Of a stretch of 32,986 nucleotides of DNA, positions 15,886-23,473 are shown one piece after another. The translations under genes were made by a program, and so were the position numbers. The DNA is from a virus. Under the pieces are notes generated by a model. That model had not been told where the DNA came from, did no database searches, and saw nothing but the letters and a program-made list of their open reading frames with translations. The stretch covers positions 1-32,986 of the IMG/VR virus record IMGVR_UViG_3300025011_000133. The stretch is one strand, 5' to 3'. The stretch's first letter is position 1, and every line of letters begins with the position of its first letter.

Positions 15886-16443
15886 CTAATCATATTGTAC
15901 ATACTCAAGGGTATCAATAAACTCCCAGTTACTCACACTCTGATCAGAGGGTATAAATGCAGGGCGTACGCAAATTAACTGTATATTATATTGGTAAATT
16001 AAAGGTCTTGAGGCGGATCTGAGTAATTGAAATACTTGCGGTATAACTATCCAGTGTTCGCCATCAGTATAATTCTGAAAGATGAGCTCCTTATCCGGAG
16101 TAACTTCAGACCCAGGTGGCAACTTATCATAATATTCCCTGAGTAAGTCTCTTAACTGCTTGAATTTAGCAAACCCAGATTGTACAGTGCTGTCTTTATT
16201 AGCACCTTTCCATCCAGTAGTACCTTTCATAGTTATAGAAGGTAAACCTGATCCAAAGTCATCTACCCACGCACCACCTTTGGTTTGGGTAACAGTAACT
16301 CTAGCACTCTCTACCTGAACATACTCCTCAGGATTCAGCGCAAATTTATAGAATTTTCCCATAAATCCAAACTCTATACGCTTAAGATTATTTATGCCAT
16401 CACTTTGCATATTATTAGTATGAAATTTGACTACATCAGACAA
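15886..16443 (-). CDS. XkdP N-terminal-domain-like baseplate protein, without LysM
   Basis: The 185-aa product resembles the N-terminal domain of XkdP-type tail proteins: FALNPEEY, then VTQTKGGAWVDDFGSGLPSI, then TTGWKG, then FKQLRDLLREYYD, ending HWIVIPQVFQLLRSASRPL. XkdP normally continues into a C-terminal LysM module; this protein stops before it and a LysM is found instead at the start of the gp25-like protein. It probably sits at the hub-tube interface. The start is TTG at 16443, with AGAGG 9 bases upstream. Confidence 0.7.
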   Translation of the reverse strand: MSDVVKFHTNNMQSDGINNLKRIEFGFMGKFYKFALNPEEYVQVESARVTVTQTKGGAWVDDFGSGLPSITMKGTTGWKGANKDSTVQSGFAKFKQLRDLLREYYDKLPPGSEVTPDKELIFQNYTDGEHWIVIPQVFQLLRSASRPLIYQYNIQLICVRPAFIPSDQSVSNWEFIDTLEYVQYD

Positions 16444-16460
16444 TCCACTTCACCTCTATT

Positions 16461-17510
16461 CTAAGCACCATCAATTGTGTGAACTCTTCCAGATGCCTTT
16501 ATTATAATATCCCCATTCTCATCAAATCTTATGAAACTACCTGTATTATGATTTATGCTGATTTCCCCGGATGAGGATATAAGGTAGCTACTGTCTCCCT
16601 TAGAAGTATGTCTGATTACTGAAATAGAACCGTCTATGTCTATTATACTTTCTGAGTAATCCGCTCCCAATCCATGGGTGTTAGAGTCGATTTGCCTGCG
16701 TGATATTAGCTTTCCTTCTGGAGATATCTCGTGATAGGATAGGGTACCATCATTGTTATCTCTGGTTATGCGTGGCATTCCTGTCTTACCAATAAAGAGT
16801 TTGGTACAGGTAGAAACTGCATCATCAAAATTAGACCTGTGGCAAAACAGTATATTCAGGGGAAAGGTGCTAGGTTCGTCCCTCCCCTCTCGTACCTTTC
16901 CTATGAGTTGATCCAACTCAGACAAATCCTTGTGATCGTACCCGTTGTGACTATCGGTTATAACATCATATGGATCATATCCCATCTTAAAAAAAGTCTT
17001 AGAGGAGTGAGAGTGCTCTACCCCTCCATCCCCGTCCACTTTATCGTAGGACTGACAAGGAAACACTTTTAAATATTTGAGAGCCTCTGCCTTATCTTGT
17101 GGGTTATCCTGATTTAATGGATAAATGGTAGTAAGGATATTCTTGAAAGAGTCTTCAGTATCTGGCAAAACCCCCAGGATAATAGGTTTAGTTCTAGCTG
17201 CATCTAGAAAAGCTAAAAGTACTAACTGTCCTTCCATTATAGGTTCCGTTGTACCCCATGAAGTCATAGTTTTTACGCTAAATCCTCCACTAGAGGATAG
17301 TATTTTTGGGGAATACTTGCCTTCTAGAGAGGTGGGACAACTAAATACATCACTCGTGTTTACTATCTGCACATCTGCTGTGCAATGTTTATGGTGGACG
17401 TTAAGTATTTTGGCTATAGCCATATACCCCTGCATTTTACTACCGGGTTTATAGGAATCCTCAGCTCTGCCAAGATGAGGCTGAGTTACTATTTTAGGTT
17501 CTTCTACCAT
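16461..17510 (-). CDS. Baseplate spike / gp5-gpV-like protein
   Basis: The product has 349 aa. Residues about 28-125 fit the OB-fold of gp5/gpV-like spikes (GYMAIAKILNVHHKHCTADV, then VLLAFLDAARTKPIILGVL). The last 80 residues carry repeated beta-strand units (SISVIRHTSKGDSSYLISS, GEISIN, FDENGDIIIKASG) typical of the triple-stranded needle. It pierces the cell envelope at the tail tip. No lysozyme domain is present; the wall-degrading activity is in the neighbouring hub protein. AGGAGG lies 5 bases before the ATG, which is 9 bases after the hub stop. Confidence 0.8.
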   Translation of the reverse strand: MVEEPKIVTQPHLGRAEDSYKPGSKMQGYMAIAKILNVHHKHCTADVQIVNTSDVFSCPTSLEGKYSPKILSSSGGFSVKTMTSWGTTEPIMEGQLVLLAFLDAARTKPIILGVLPDTEDSFKNILTTIYPLNQDNPQDKAEALKYLKVFPCQSYDKVDGDGGVEHSHSSKTFFKMGYDPYDVITDSHNGYDHKDLSELDQLIGKVREGRDEPSTFPLNILFCHRSNFDDAVSTCTKLFIGKTGMPRITRDNNDGTLSYHEISPEGKLISRRQIDSNTHGLGADYSESIIDIDGSISVIRHTSKGDSSYLISSSGEISINHNTGSFIRFDENGDIIIKASGRVHTIDGA

Positions 17511-17519
17511 ATTGACCTC

Positions 17520-19604
17520 CTATACGATAAACACTCTAACTGGTCTCCTACCAAAATCCAATGCCCTGGACTCATTTTCCGCAGTAGGTATCTTAGGGTC
17601 ACCGAGGAATATGTCAATTCTGGCCCCTTTCATATTTATGGAGCTATCTAGCTTCCCAGTGTCTTCTGCTATATATGTTCCGTTAACACTGGGGTATTCT
17701 GAACACTCCACTCTGACAGTTGACCCTTTAGGTATCACACTAAAATCCACTGCTATAGTTCTACCTTCTATGGGCCAGGTTTGACTAGCAGTTTGATTAC
17801 CTGTTGCTATATACGCGGTGGCAATCATTAACATTGTGTTTTGTCCTGGGGTGTATTCAAATACATCCCTAGCCTCAGTAAAGTGGCTATCAAACCACCC
17901 ACCTGTGAATCGGTGTATGCTAACTCCCACCCCTGAGTTGTTGTCTAAAACCATGTCGTTACCTACGTACATGCCCACATGCTGATAAGGATTAGACTTA
18001 GCACTAGTATTTGTTTTCTCACCAGCAAATATCAGATTTCCTGGTTTAAGGTCTGCCTTGCTGACTTTATAACCTTGCTTTGCCTGTCCGTAGGTGTCTC
18101 TTGCAAGGCTTATACCAGCTGACTGTTTAAACACATATTGCATAAAGGAAGAGCAGTCCCATGTCAAAGTTTCGGGACTATTTCCTCCATACACGTAGGT
18201 CACCCTACCTATAAAGGTTTTAGCATATTCCACAACACTACTAGCACTCCCAGTAGTGGTAGGAATTTTATCTCCAGTAACCGGATCTACAACCACAGGA
18301 TCTTTCAAAGTTGCCATCCAAGGTACGCCACTGAATGGGGTGCTTTTTCCATAAGGAGGTGTAAATCTATCCTTAGCTGGGCAACCCCTAGTGAGTCCTA
18401 TCACTGTCAACCAAGAACCAAAATTGATAAAATCATGAGACACAGATTTTATATAGTATTCAATGGCCGTACCATCCTCAATGGATTGATAGATCAGTTT
18501 GGTGCCAATCTTGTAACCGTTGCCCCCTTTCACTAACAAAGTACCATTAAACATGGAATTGTTTTTTATATTCCAGTTAAATAAATCTTCTTGGAACTTC
18601 TTCACTATAATGGTAACTCCAGGTCTGTCCTCCACAGTCTGATAGGCCGCGTATAAACTCTCAACATGTAATCTCCGGGTACCATATTTTTTAGAATATG
18701 GCTCATACCATATGGGCATTAATCCAAATGTGTTAAATGGATTAGAAGAAGTTCCGCCTATTTTCATACCTACTGAGTACACCGTGTATGTCTCCACATC
18801 ACTTCTACCTATCTCATCCAATACCACATCCTCATCAGTGACGGTGACAGAATCAAGAGACTTCCAGCTACCTTCACTGAAAGGAGTTGGCCTCAGATAC
18901 AAAGTGGGCTTATCATCCACCCCGATCTCCCAGAATAGCTCATGAAATGGAGGATCGGACACCTCTACCATAAATGCCCACATACTTTTCTGCCAGTTTA
19001 AGAGGGCAAGCCCATTCATCATTGTTACTCCATCTATACTAGAGGTGTTTTTTGATATTTTGTCAAATAAGTTACCATTAGAGAATTCATAGTTAGCATT
19101 TGGTTTAGCTATCTTTTCCCAAACAAGGTTTATAAGTTCACTAGGAGATAAACCAGATAGAGTAGACCCAAGTGAGAGTGATAATGACCCAAGATAACTC
19201 AGGTCCTCCACTTCAGGCATTTGACCTAGCTGAAACTGTATAAAGGCTTTACTAACTCCCCTACCTGTTATAGTTATTATCCTCTGTGGCTTATTATCCT
19301 GTATTACCACTTTCTTACGCACATCATCTACTAATCCCATGAACACTAATTTTCTAGACTCAGGAGGCCTCCACATTTCTATGGTTACGAGGTCATTAGA
19401 CTCCACCCACAAATGCCAAGGTTTTTTTCTAGATAGAAGTATAGAAAAAATGGGGCTATCCGCCCCCATATCCCGCTCTGTGTGAATGCTCAGAATGTCA
19501 TTGTCAATAGAAGATCTGGGGTCGGTAGTGGTTCTAAGAACAAGATTTTGCGTATCTGTGTATATGGTGACTATAGATTGTGGTTTATACCTCTTAGCCT
19601 GCAC
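17520..19604 (-). CDS. Baseplate hub with NlpC/P60 and 3D cell-wall-degrading domains
   Basis: The product has 694 aa. Residues about 1-410 resemble gp27/XkdQ-like hub proteins (RIITITGRGVSKAF near 108-121 and repeated beta barrels). Residues 453-585 are an NlpC/P60 peptidase: VYGGNSPETLTWDCSSFMQY with Cys484 as nucleophile and HVGMYVG with His542. Residues 593-694 are a 3D (DDD) domain: TAYIATG near the start, the Asp pair AEDTG (646-650) and RIDIFLGD (662-669), like MltA/YocH-type muralytic enzymes. It probably opens peptidoglycan during DNA injection by cutting both peptide and glycan bonds. The start is GTG at 19604, with AAGGGGTGAG upstream. It lies between tape measure and spike, the usual hub position. 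Confidence 0.9.
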   Translation of the reverse strand: MQAKRYKPQSIVTIYTDTQNLVLRTTTDPRSSIDNDILSIHTERDMGADSPIFSILLSRKKPWHLWVESNDLVTIEMWRPPESRKLVFMGLVDDVRKKVVIQDNKPQRIITITGRGVSKAFIQFQLGQMPEVEDLSYLGSLSLSLGSTLSGLSPSELINLVWEKIAKPNANYEFSNGNLFDKISKNTSSIDGVTMMNGLALLNWQKSMWAFMVEVSDPPFHELFWEIGVDDKPTLYLRPTPFSEGSWKSLDSVTVTDEDVVLDEIGRSDVETYTVYSVGMKIGGTSSNPFNTFGLMPIWYEPYSKKYGTRRLHVESLYAAYQTVEDRPGVTIIVKKFQEDLFNWNIKNNSMFNGTLLVKGGNGYKIGTKLIYQSIEDGTAIEYYIKSVSHDFINFGSWLTVIGLTRGCPAKDRFTPPYGKSTPFSGVPWMATLKDPVVVDPVTGDKIPTTTGSASSVVEYAKTFIGRVTYVYGGNSPETLTWDCSSFMQYVFKQSAGISLARDTYGQAKQGYKVSKADLKPGNLIFAGEKTNTSAKSNPYQHVGMYVGNDMVLDNNSGVGVSIHRFTGGWFDSHFTEARDVFEYTPGQNTMLMIATAYIATGNQTASQTWPIEGRTIAVDFSVIPKGSTVRVECSEYPSVNGTYIAEDTGKLDSSINMKGARIDIFLGDPKIPTAENESRALDFGRRPVRVFIV

Positions 19605-19625
19605 TCACTGCTCACCCCTTAACTT

Positions 19626-22166
19626 TTATCTCAAGGTTTTAACTGTTGAAAGACCATATCCACCTCTTGAGGAGTTAAATCCAGATATATAGTCAACTAT
19701 GCCATTGGAGACTTTTGACTGATTATCAACAGTCATCCCTTCCACTTTACCTGAGATATTTATGCTGTGTTGTATCGTGGCATCGGGAGTTGGAGTAGAC
19801 CCAACCTTTTCATTATAATTCTTAGAAGAGATGGCACTAGAATTCATATCCTTAACCTGAGACTGTATATTGATAGTCCTGGCGTTTAGTGTCTGAACAT
19901 CAGCAGTAGAAGTGTCAATTGAACTACCAGTGTAAGAACTAGTGTCTGGAGTCTTTTTACCATGCAGTTTATCCCACAGCTTACCAGCTCCTAAAGCACC
20001 AGCCATAGATCCCCCACCTACCAAGGCCCCAGAAGCTAATAAGCCGACCCCACCAGTACTAATTCCTGCTAGTCCGGCAGCCCCCATACCCAGGGCACCT
20101 CCAATGAGACTACCCGCCCCCTTAAATAAGGATTTACCAAAGCTATTACCGCTAGCCATGTCTAATCCCACTCCCACGGTAGTCCCAACAAGGGGTATAG
20201 GTTTTAAAGCTGTCTTACCTAATGCCTTTAATCCACTAGAACCAGAGGAGAGGAGGGACTTTGAGTTGCCTAGTATTGTTTCAGGAATATTTTTCCATCC
20301 ACCTGTTTCTGGACCTAGTTTAGTTAGCACGTTTTTAGCTATGTTTCTGGCTCCAGAAATGGGTTGAGGCGTACCATTATAGTTGGAGCTGTTTAATATA
20401 TCTATCCCGGAACCTGCTGTAGGGGCTGTACGTGCCCATCTAGACAGGCCAGCCCCTATGCCTCCTGGACCTGGTGGTATATTTCCACCAATATTTCTTA
20501 ATAAGCTACCACTAGCACTTCGTAGTGCTGTGCCACCTCCTATACCAGCAGCAAACATTCCACCTAATTGTAAAGTGGCAGGTAATCTATTAAATTGGGT
20601 CATCACATTGGTACCTATATTACCCGCCCATGTTCCCATAGTATTTGCCCTTTCTTCTTTATAGGCATCAGCAACAGCTTGCTTACCAGATGTGGACGAA
20701 TCATATAGTTTTTTTGCTTCTTCCTCTGACGATAACCCATAGGTCACGAGGGCATCCGAGTATTCTTTACCCTTCATGTTGCTTATTTTGTCTAGAGTAC
20801 CATTCCTGTTTAATGTCTGGACAGTCTCCATCTTGTCAGTCCAACCAAATTGCTGGGCTATAACCATTTCTTGGTTTGCTAAAGTGTCCCCAGGTGAAGC
20901 CCCGCCCTGTATCCTCCTAGCACCTGATAGCATGTCCTTTAGATTTTGTGGATCAGCTAAACCTTTTTGTCTTTGTATCTGTAGGTCTTGGTACCCAGAA
21001 ATGCCCTGCCATCTTTTATTAGTACCAAGTCCCATTAACAGATTACCAAGGTTATCACTGCTTTTTATGCCGGCATCCATGCTGGAGAGTAATGATGCAC
21101 CCCTCTCCCCCTTCAGAGTAGGATTACCCTGACCAAGTATAGTTTGGGCACCTACTACAGAACCCAGCTGATCAGTGGACATCTGTGTCATAGAATTACC
21201 TACTTGTTGGACTAAGGCAACAGTAGAGCGTATAAGTTCTTCCTCACGCCCCCTCATATTAGTTTTCTTTATGGACCCTGCCAGTAAGTCAGCAAACCTG
21301 CGTTGATCCCCTTCTTTTACAGCTCCTATTTGGGAGAGTATGCCGCCAGCACCAGCAATGAGGTTAGGATCAACCCCATGTATTCTACCAAATTGTTGTC
21401 CATAGGTTATGTCTTGGTTAATTTTGTTCTTATCGCCTGAGGTGCCCTGGAGAGACAGTAATGTGCTGGCAGTGTCTAGGGTCTGTTGACTTGTATATCC
21501 ATTTTTTATACCCACATCTTGTAAGTCTTCAAGGGTACCACCATTTATACCAGAAAAATTGTTACCGTAAGATCCCATCTTCATCCCATACCTAGCAGCT
21601 TGGGATTGCCTTTGACGTTGAGAAGTTACAGAGGAATCTATGTATTGTCCTGCTCCATGTATTCCCCCAAATGGCAACAAACGAGATAAGGGGTTTAACG
21701 CCTTGTCCCCTTTAGCTAAAAGATCAGATTCCCTCATTTCTCCTATCTGACTATGATATTGGCTGGCCATAGTCTGAGATGCTCTAGCTTGTTGTAGAAG
21801 GTTGTTGAGGTTGTCACTTCTAGCCTTAGCCTGAGTGTATGCGTATTTTAATTTGTTTTCCTTTTTAGTATCTGTTCCAGTGTAATCCATATAGGCTGTT
21901 TGAGCCTTGGAGACAACTGCATCCAATCCAGACTTTTTAGACTGGAGGTAAGACATAGCACTCTCAGACTGGGACTTAAGGCCACTAGCATACTTCATCT
22001 GTTTTGAAGACATAAAGCCTTTTTGAACATGTTCTGCCTGTGAGGCTAATCTCTTAACAGACCTTAATAAGGTCTCTAGTTCTCTGAGTTTATCTTTGGC
22101 TTGAGCAGTTTCAACCATAACATCAACTTGATATTGGGTTTTTGCCTTTTTTGGTGGTGTTGCCAT
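19626..22166 (-). CDS. Tail tape measure protein
   Basis: The 846-aa product lies directly after the chaperone frames, which is its standard place. Residues 1-150 are charged helices with coiled-coil character. Two Gly-rich hydrophobic segments lie near 531-547 and 684-728, as in tape measure proteins that enter the host membrane. The C-terminal 100 residues are Ser/Thr-rich. It sets tail length and is ejected before DNA; at about 0.15 nm per residue it predicts a tail near 125-130 nm (inference). No peptidase or transglycosylase motif is seen. GGAGGAGG precedes the ATG, 5 bases past the upstream stop. Confidence 0.92.
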   Translation of the reverse strand: MATPPKKAKTQYQVDVMVETAQAKDKLRELETLLRSVKRLASQAEHVQKGFMSSKQMKYASGLKSQSESAMSYLQSKKSGLDAVVSKAQTAYMDYTGTDTKKENKLKYAYTQAKARSDNLNNLLQQARASQTMASQYHSQIGEMRESDLLAKGDKALNPLSRLLPFGGIHGAGQYIDSSVTSQRQRQSQAARYGMKMGSYGNNFSGINGGTLEDLQDVGIKNGYTSQQTLDTASTLLSLQGTSGDKNKINQDITYGQQFGRIHGVDPNLIAGAGGILSQIGAVKEGDQRRFADLLAGSIKKTNMRGREEELIRSTVALVQQVGNSMTQMSTDQLGSVVGAQTILGQGNPTLKGERGASLLSSMDAGIKSSDNLGNLLMGLGTNKRWQGISGYQDLQIQRQKGLADPQNLKDMLSGARRIQGGASPGDTLANQEMVIAQQFGWTDKMETVQTLNRNGTLDKISNMKGKEYSDALVTYGLSSEEEAKKLYDSSTSGKQAVADAYKEERANTMGTWAGNIGTNVMTQFNRLPATLQLGGMFAAGIGGGTALRSASGSLLRNIGGNIPPGPGGIGAGLSRWARTAPTAGSGIDILNSSNYNGTPQPISGARNIAKNVLTKLGPETGGWKNIPETILGNSKSLLSSGSSGLKALGKTALKPIPLVGTTVGVGLDMASGNSFGKSLFKGAGSLIGGALGMGAAGLAGISTGGVGLLASGALVGGGSMAGALGAGKLWDKLHGKKTPDTSSYTGSSIDTSTADVQTLNARTINIQSQVKDMNSSAISSKNYNEKVGSTPTPDATIQHSINISGKVEGMTVDNQSKVSNGIVDYISGFNSSRGGYGLSTVKTLR

Positions 22167-22170
22167 TGTA

Positions 22171-22542
22171 CTATACCTCCTCCCAATCTGAGATACCCCT
22201 GCATTTCTCTGGGATTAACACCTCTTCACTCTCGTCAAAGATTTGAGGTACAGAATTTGCATCCATTTCCTTACAACCTTCTGAGGACATCTCGTTCCAT
22301 TCATCCATAAAATCTGGATCGTGGTATGACTCGGAGTCCTGTGACGGGGTTGTATCCTCGGCATCTAATCTATCCGTGTCTATGAGATAGTGAATGAACA
22401 TTAAGTCCAGTTGTTCGTTAGTTAAATCCATGTATTTAGTATCTGTGGGAAGAACCTTAAAAGTCTTCTGTACCCACCATTGAAATCTAGCATCATTTGT
22501 TTTCGCTATTTCCTGGAGGTTCGCTGTCTGTAGGTCTTCTAC
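22171..22542 (-). CDS. Tail assembly chaperone, downstream frame made by +1 frameshift
   Basis: This frame has no start of its own. It is open from 22641, but no ATG, GTG or TTG with a ribosome binding site precedes its protein-like part, which starts near VEDLQTANLQEIAKTNDARF. It overlaps the upstream chaperone in the +1 frame, the layout of gpG/gpGT-type tail chaperones. Shift at the TTT-C site (22546-22543) would give a fusion of 123 upstream residues and 123 residues from this frame, 246 aa. The C-terminal half is highly acidic (around DTDRLDAEDTTPSQDSE), as in other T domains. The fusion would bind the tape measure during tail assembly. Confidence 0.75.
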   Translation of the reverse strand, partial: VEDLQTANLQEIAKTNDARFQWWVQKTFKVLPTDTKYMDLTNEQLDLMFIHYLIDTDRLDAEDTTPSQDSESYHDPDFMDEWNEMSSEGCKEMDANSVPQIFDESEEVLIPEKCRGISDWEEV

Positions 22543-22912
22543 GAAAAGAATCCCTCCAGGACAAATACTGCAGGAAGACATCTTCCATGATTTCGTACTC
22601 CACATCTGGGTCAAACACATCAAACCACTCTGGAAACTCACTTAGCACTACGTCTAAGGTAGATATAACAGTAGCTATATTGTCTGTTAGTACATCCACA
22701 CTCAAATTACCGCCCAGCAAAGCTGATTTTAGAGTTCCTATCTGGAGTACTTCCATTTGTGAGGGATGGTGTACTACGAATCTACCTACAAATCTTTCAT
22801 TTATATCACTGTAATCAACATTTATAGAATGTGTGCGTCCCTTACCCTGGTTCACTTTTTGTAGGGTGTTGGAACGTAAAGTCCTTAAGACATCTGGTTG
22901 AACTACTGTCAT
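22493..22912 (-). CDS. Tail assembly chaperone, upstream frame (gpG-like)
   Basis: The 139-aa product lies between tail tube and tape measure, where tail chaperones are found. It is mostly helical, with GTLKSALLGGNLSVDVLTDN in the middle and EFPEWFDVFDPDVEYEI near the end, recalling small chaperones of Gram-positive myoviruses. The last 20 residues, after the frameshift site, are polar and low-complexity (RRRPTDSEPPGNSENK), as expected for a tail made only by non-shifted ribosomes. AGAGGGGG lies 7 bases before the ATG. A terminator just upstream separates this gene from the tube gene. Confidence 0.8.
   Translation of the reverse strand: MTVVQPDVLRTLRSNTLQKVNQGKGRTHSINVDYSDINERFVGRFVVHHPSQMEVLQIGTLKSALLGGNLSVDVLTDNIATVISTLDVVLSEFPEWFDVFDPDVEYEIMEDVFLQYLSWRDSFRRRPTDSEPPGNSENK
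22543..22557 (-). promoter_or_regulatory. Probable +1 programmed frameshift site with SD-like stimulator
   Basis: In the upstream frame the codons read TGG AGG GAT TCT TTT CGT. The GGAGGG (22557-22552) can pair with 16S rRNA and ends 5 bases before TTT (22546-22544). A phenylalanyl-tRNA on TTT can slip to TTC and keep full pairing, moving into the +1 frame with GTA next. An SD-like sequence close to the slip codon is the known stimulator in release factor 2 mRNA. AAA-TGA at the end of the upstream frame is a weaker alternative site. Confidence 0.55.
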
Positions 22913-22934
22913 CGATATTCCCCCTCTTATTAAT

Positions 22935-22985
22935 GGTCATTAAATAAAATGGAGACACAGGTATGTTTTAAAATACTTGTGTCTC
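22935..22985 (-). terminator. Intrinsic terminator after the tail tube gene
   Basis: A 13-bp stem with one G-T pair (arms 22952-22964 and 22973-22985, 8-nt loop) is followed on the minus strand by ATTTTATTTAATGACC (22950-22935), identical to the 16 bases after the terminator at 6539-6568. It lies 22 bases past the tube stop and would reduce expression of the chaperones relative to sheath and tube. Confidence 0.8.
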
Positions 22986-23007
22986 TCGTGACTTGTATCT
23001 AGTTATC

Positions 23008-23451
23008 TTAGATCTTGTTGCTAGCCTTGAGGTAGGTGAAAGTGGCGTTTTCTCCAGCGATGGCATTTACACGGAAAGTCTCACGGTAATTTACAATAGT
23101 GCAGCCCTCATAAGAACGGATGAGGGTAGGGGGGTCAACAGTCTTATCATAAACCGCGATAGTTATAACATCCTTTTTTAATACTTCCTCCCCTAAGGAG
23201 GCAAACCCGGCTTTAGCTAGGTCACCCTTTGAAACACTAGACGTACGAACAAAGAATCTCTCTAAAGTAAGAGAGCCCTCATATCTGTTGTTAACATGCT
23301 CCACTGGCATTATGCTACCAATTTCGTATACCCCTTCTGTGCCAAAGGAACGCTCTCCCTCTAACCCTTGTGCTTTACCCACCACTACTGTACCAATTTG
23401 TATTTGTATGGAGTGGCCTGAGTGGACTGTTTGCTTAGATTCCATTGTCAT
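23008..23451 (-). CDS. Tail tube protein
   Basis: The 147-aa product directly follows the sheath gene and has the size of myovirus tube proteins (XkdM or gp19-like). It is rich in beta strands: IQIQIGTVVVGKAQGLEGER near the N-terminus, MPVEHVNNRYEGSLTLERFF in the middle, and VNYRETFRVNAIAGENATFT near the end. It polymerises into the inner tube around the tape measure. The ATG at 23451 has GGGAGG 9 bases upstream; a second in-frame ATG 6 bases on is less well spaced. Confidence 0.88.
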   Translation of the reverse strand: MTMESKQTVHSGHSIQIQIGTVVVGKAQGLEGERSFGTEGVYEIGSIMPVEHVNNRYEGSLTLERFFVRTSSVSKGDLAKAGFASLGEEVLKKDVITIAVYDKTVDPPTLIRSYEGCTIVNYRETFRVNAIAGENATFTYLKASNKI

Positions 23452-23473
23452 TTGTGATCACCTCCCATTAATT

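Noticed and set aside
16461-17510. Lysozyme domain in the spike protein, as in T4 gp5
   Set aside because: No glycoside hydrolase catalytic pattern is visible between the OB-like part and the C-terminal needle; wall-degrading domains are in the hub protein instead.
22543-22641. Downstream chaperone frame as a separate gene starting at 22641
   Set aside because: The first 33 residues are the out-of-frame shadow of the upstream chaperone, rich in Cys, Met and Ser, with no ribosome binding site; a frameshift explains the layout better.
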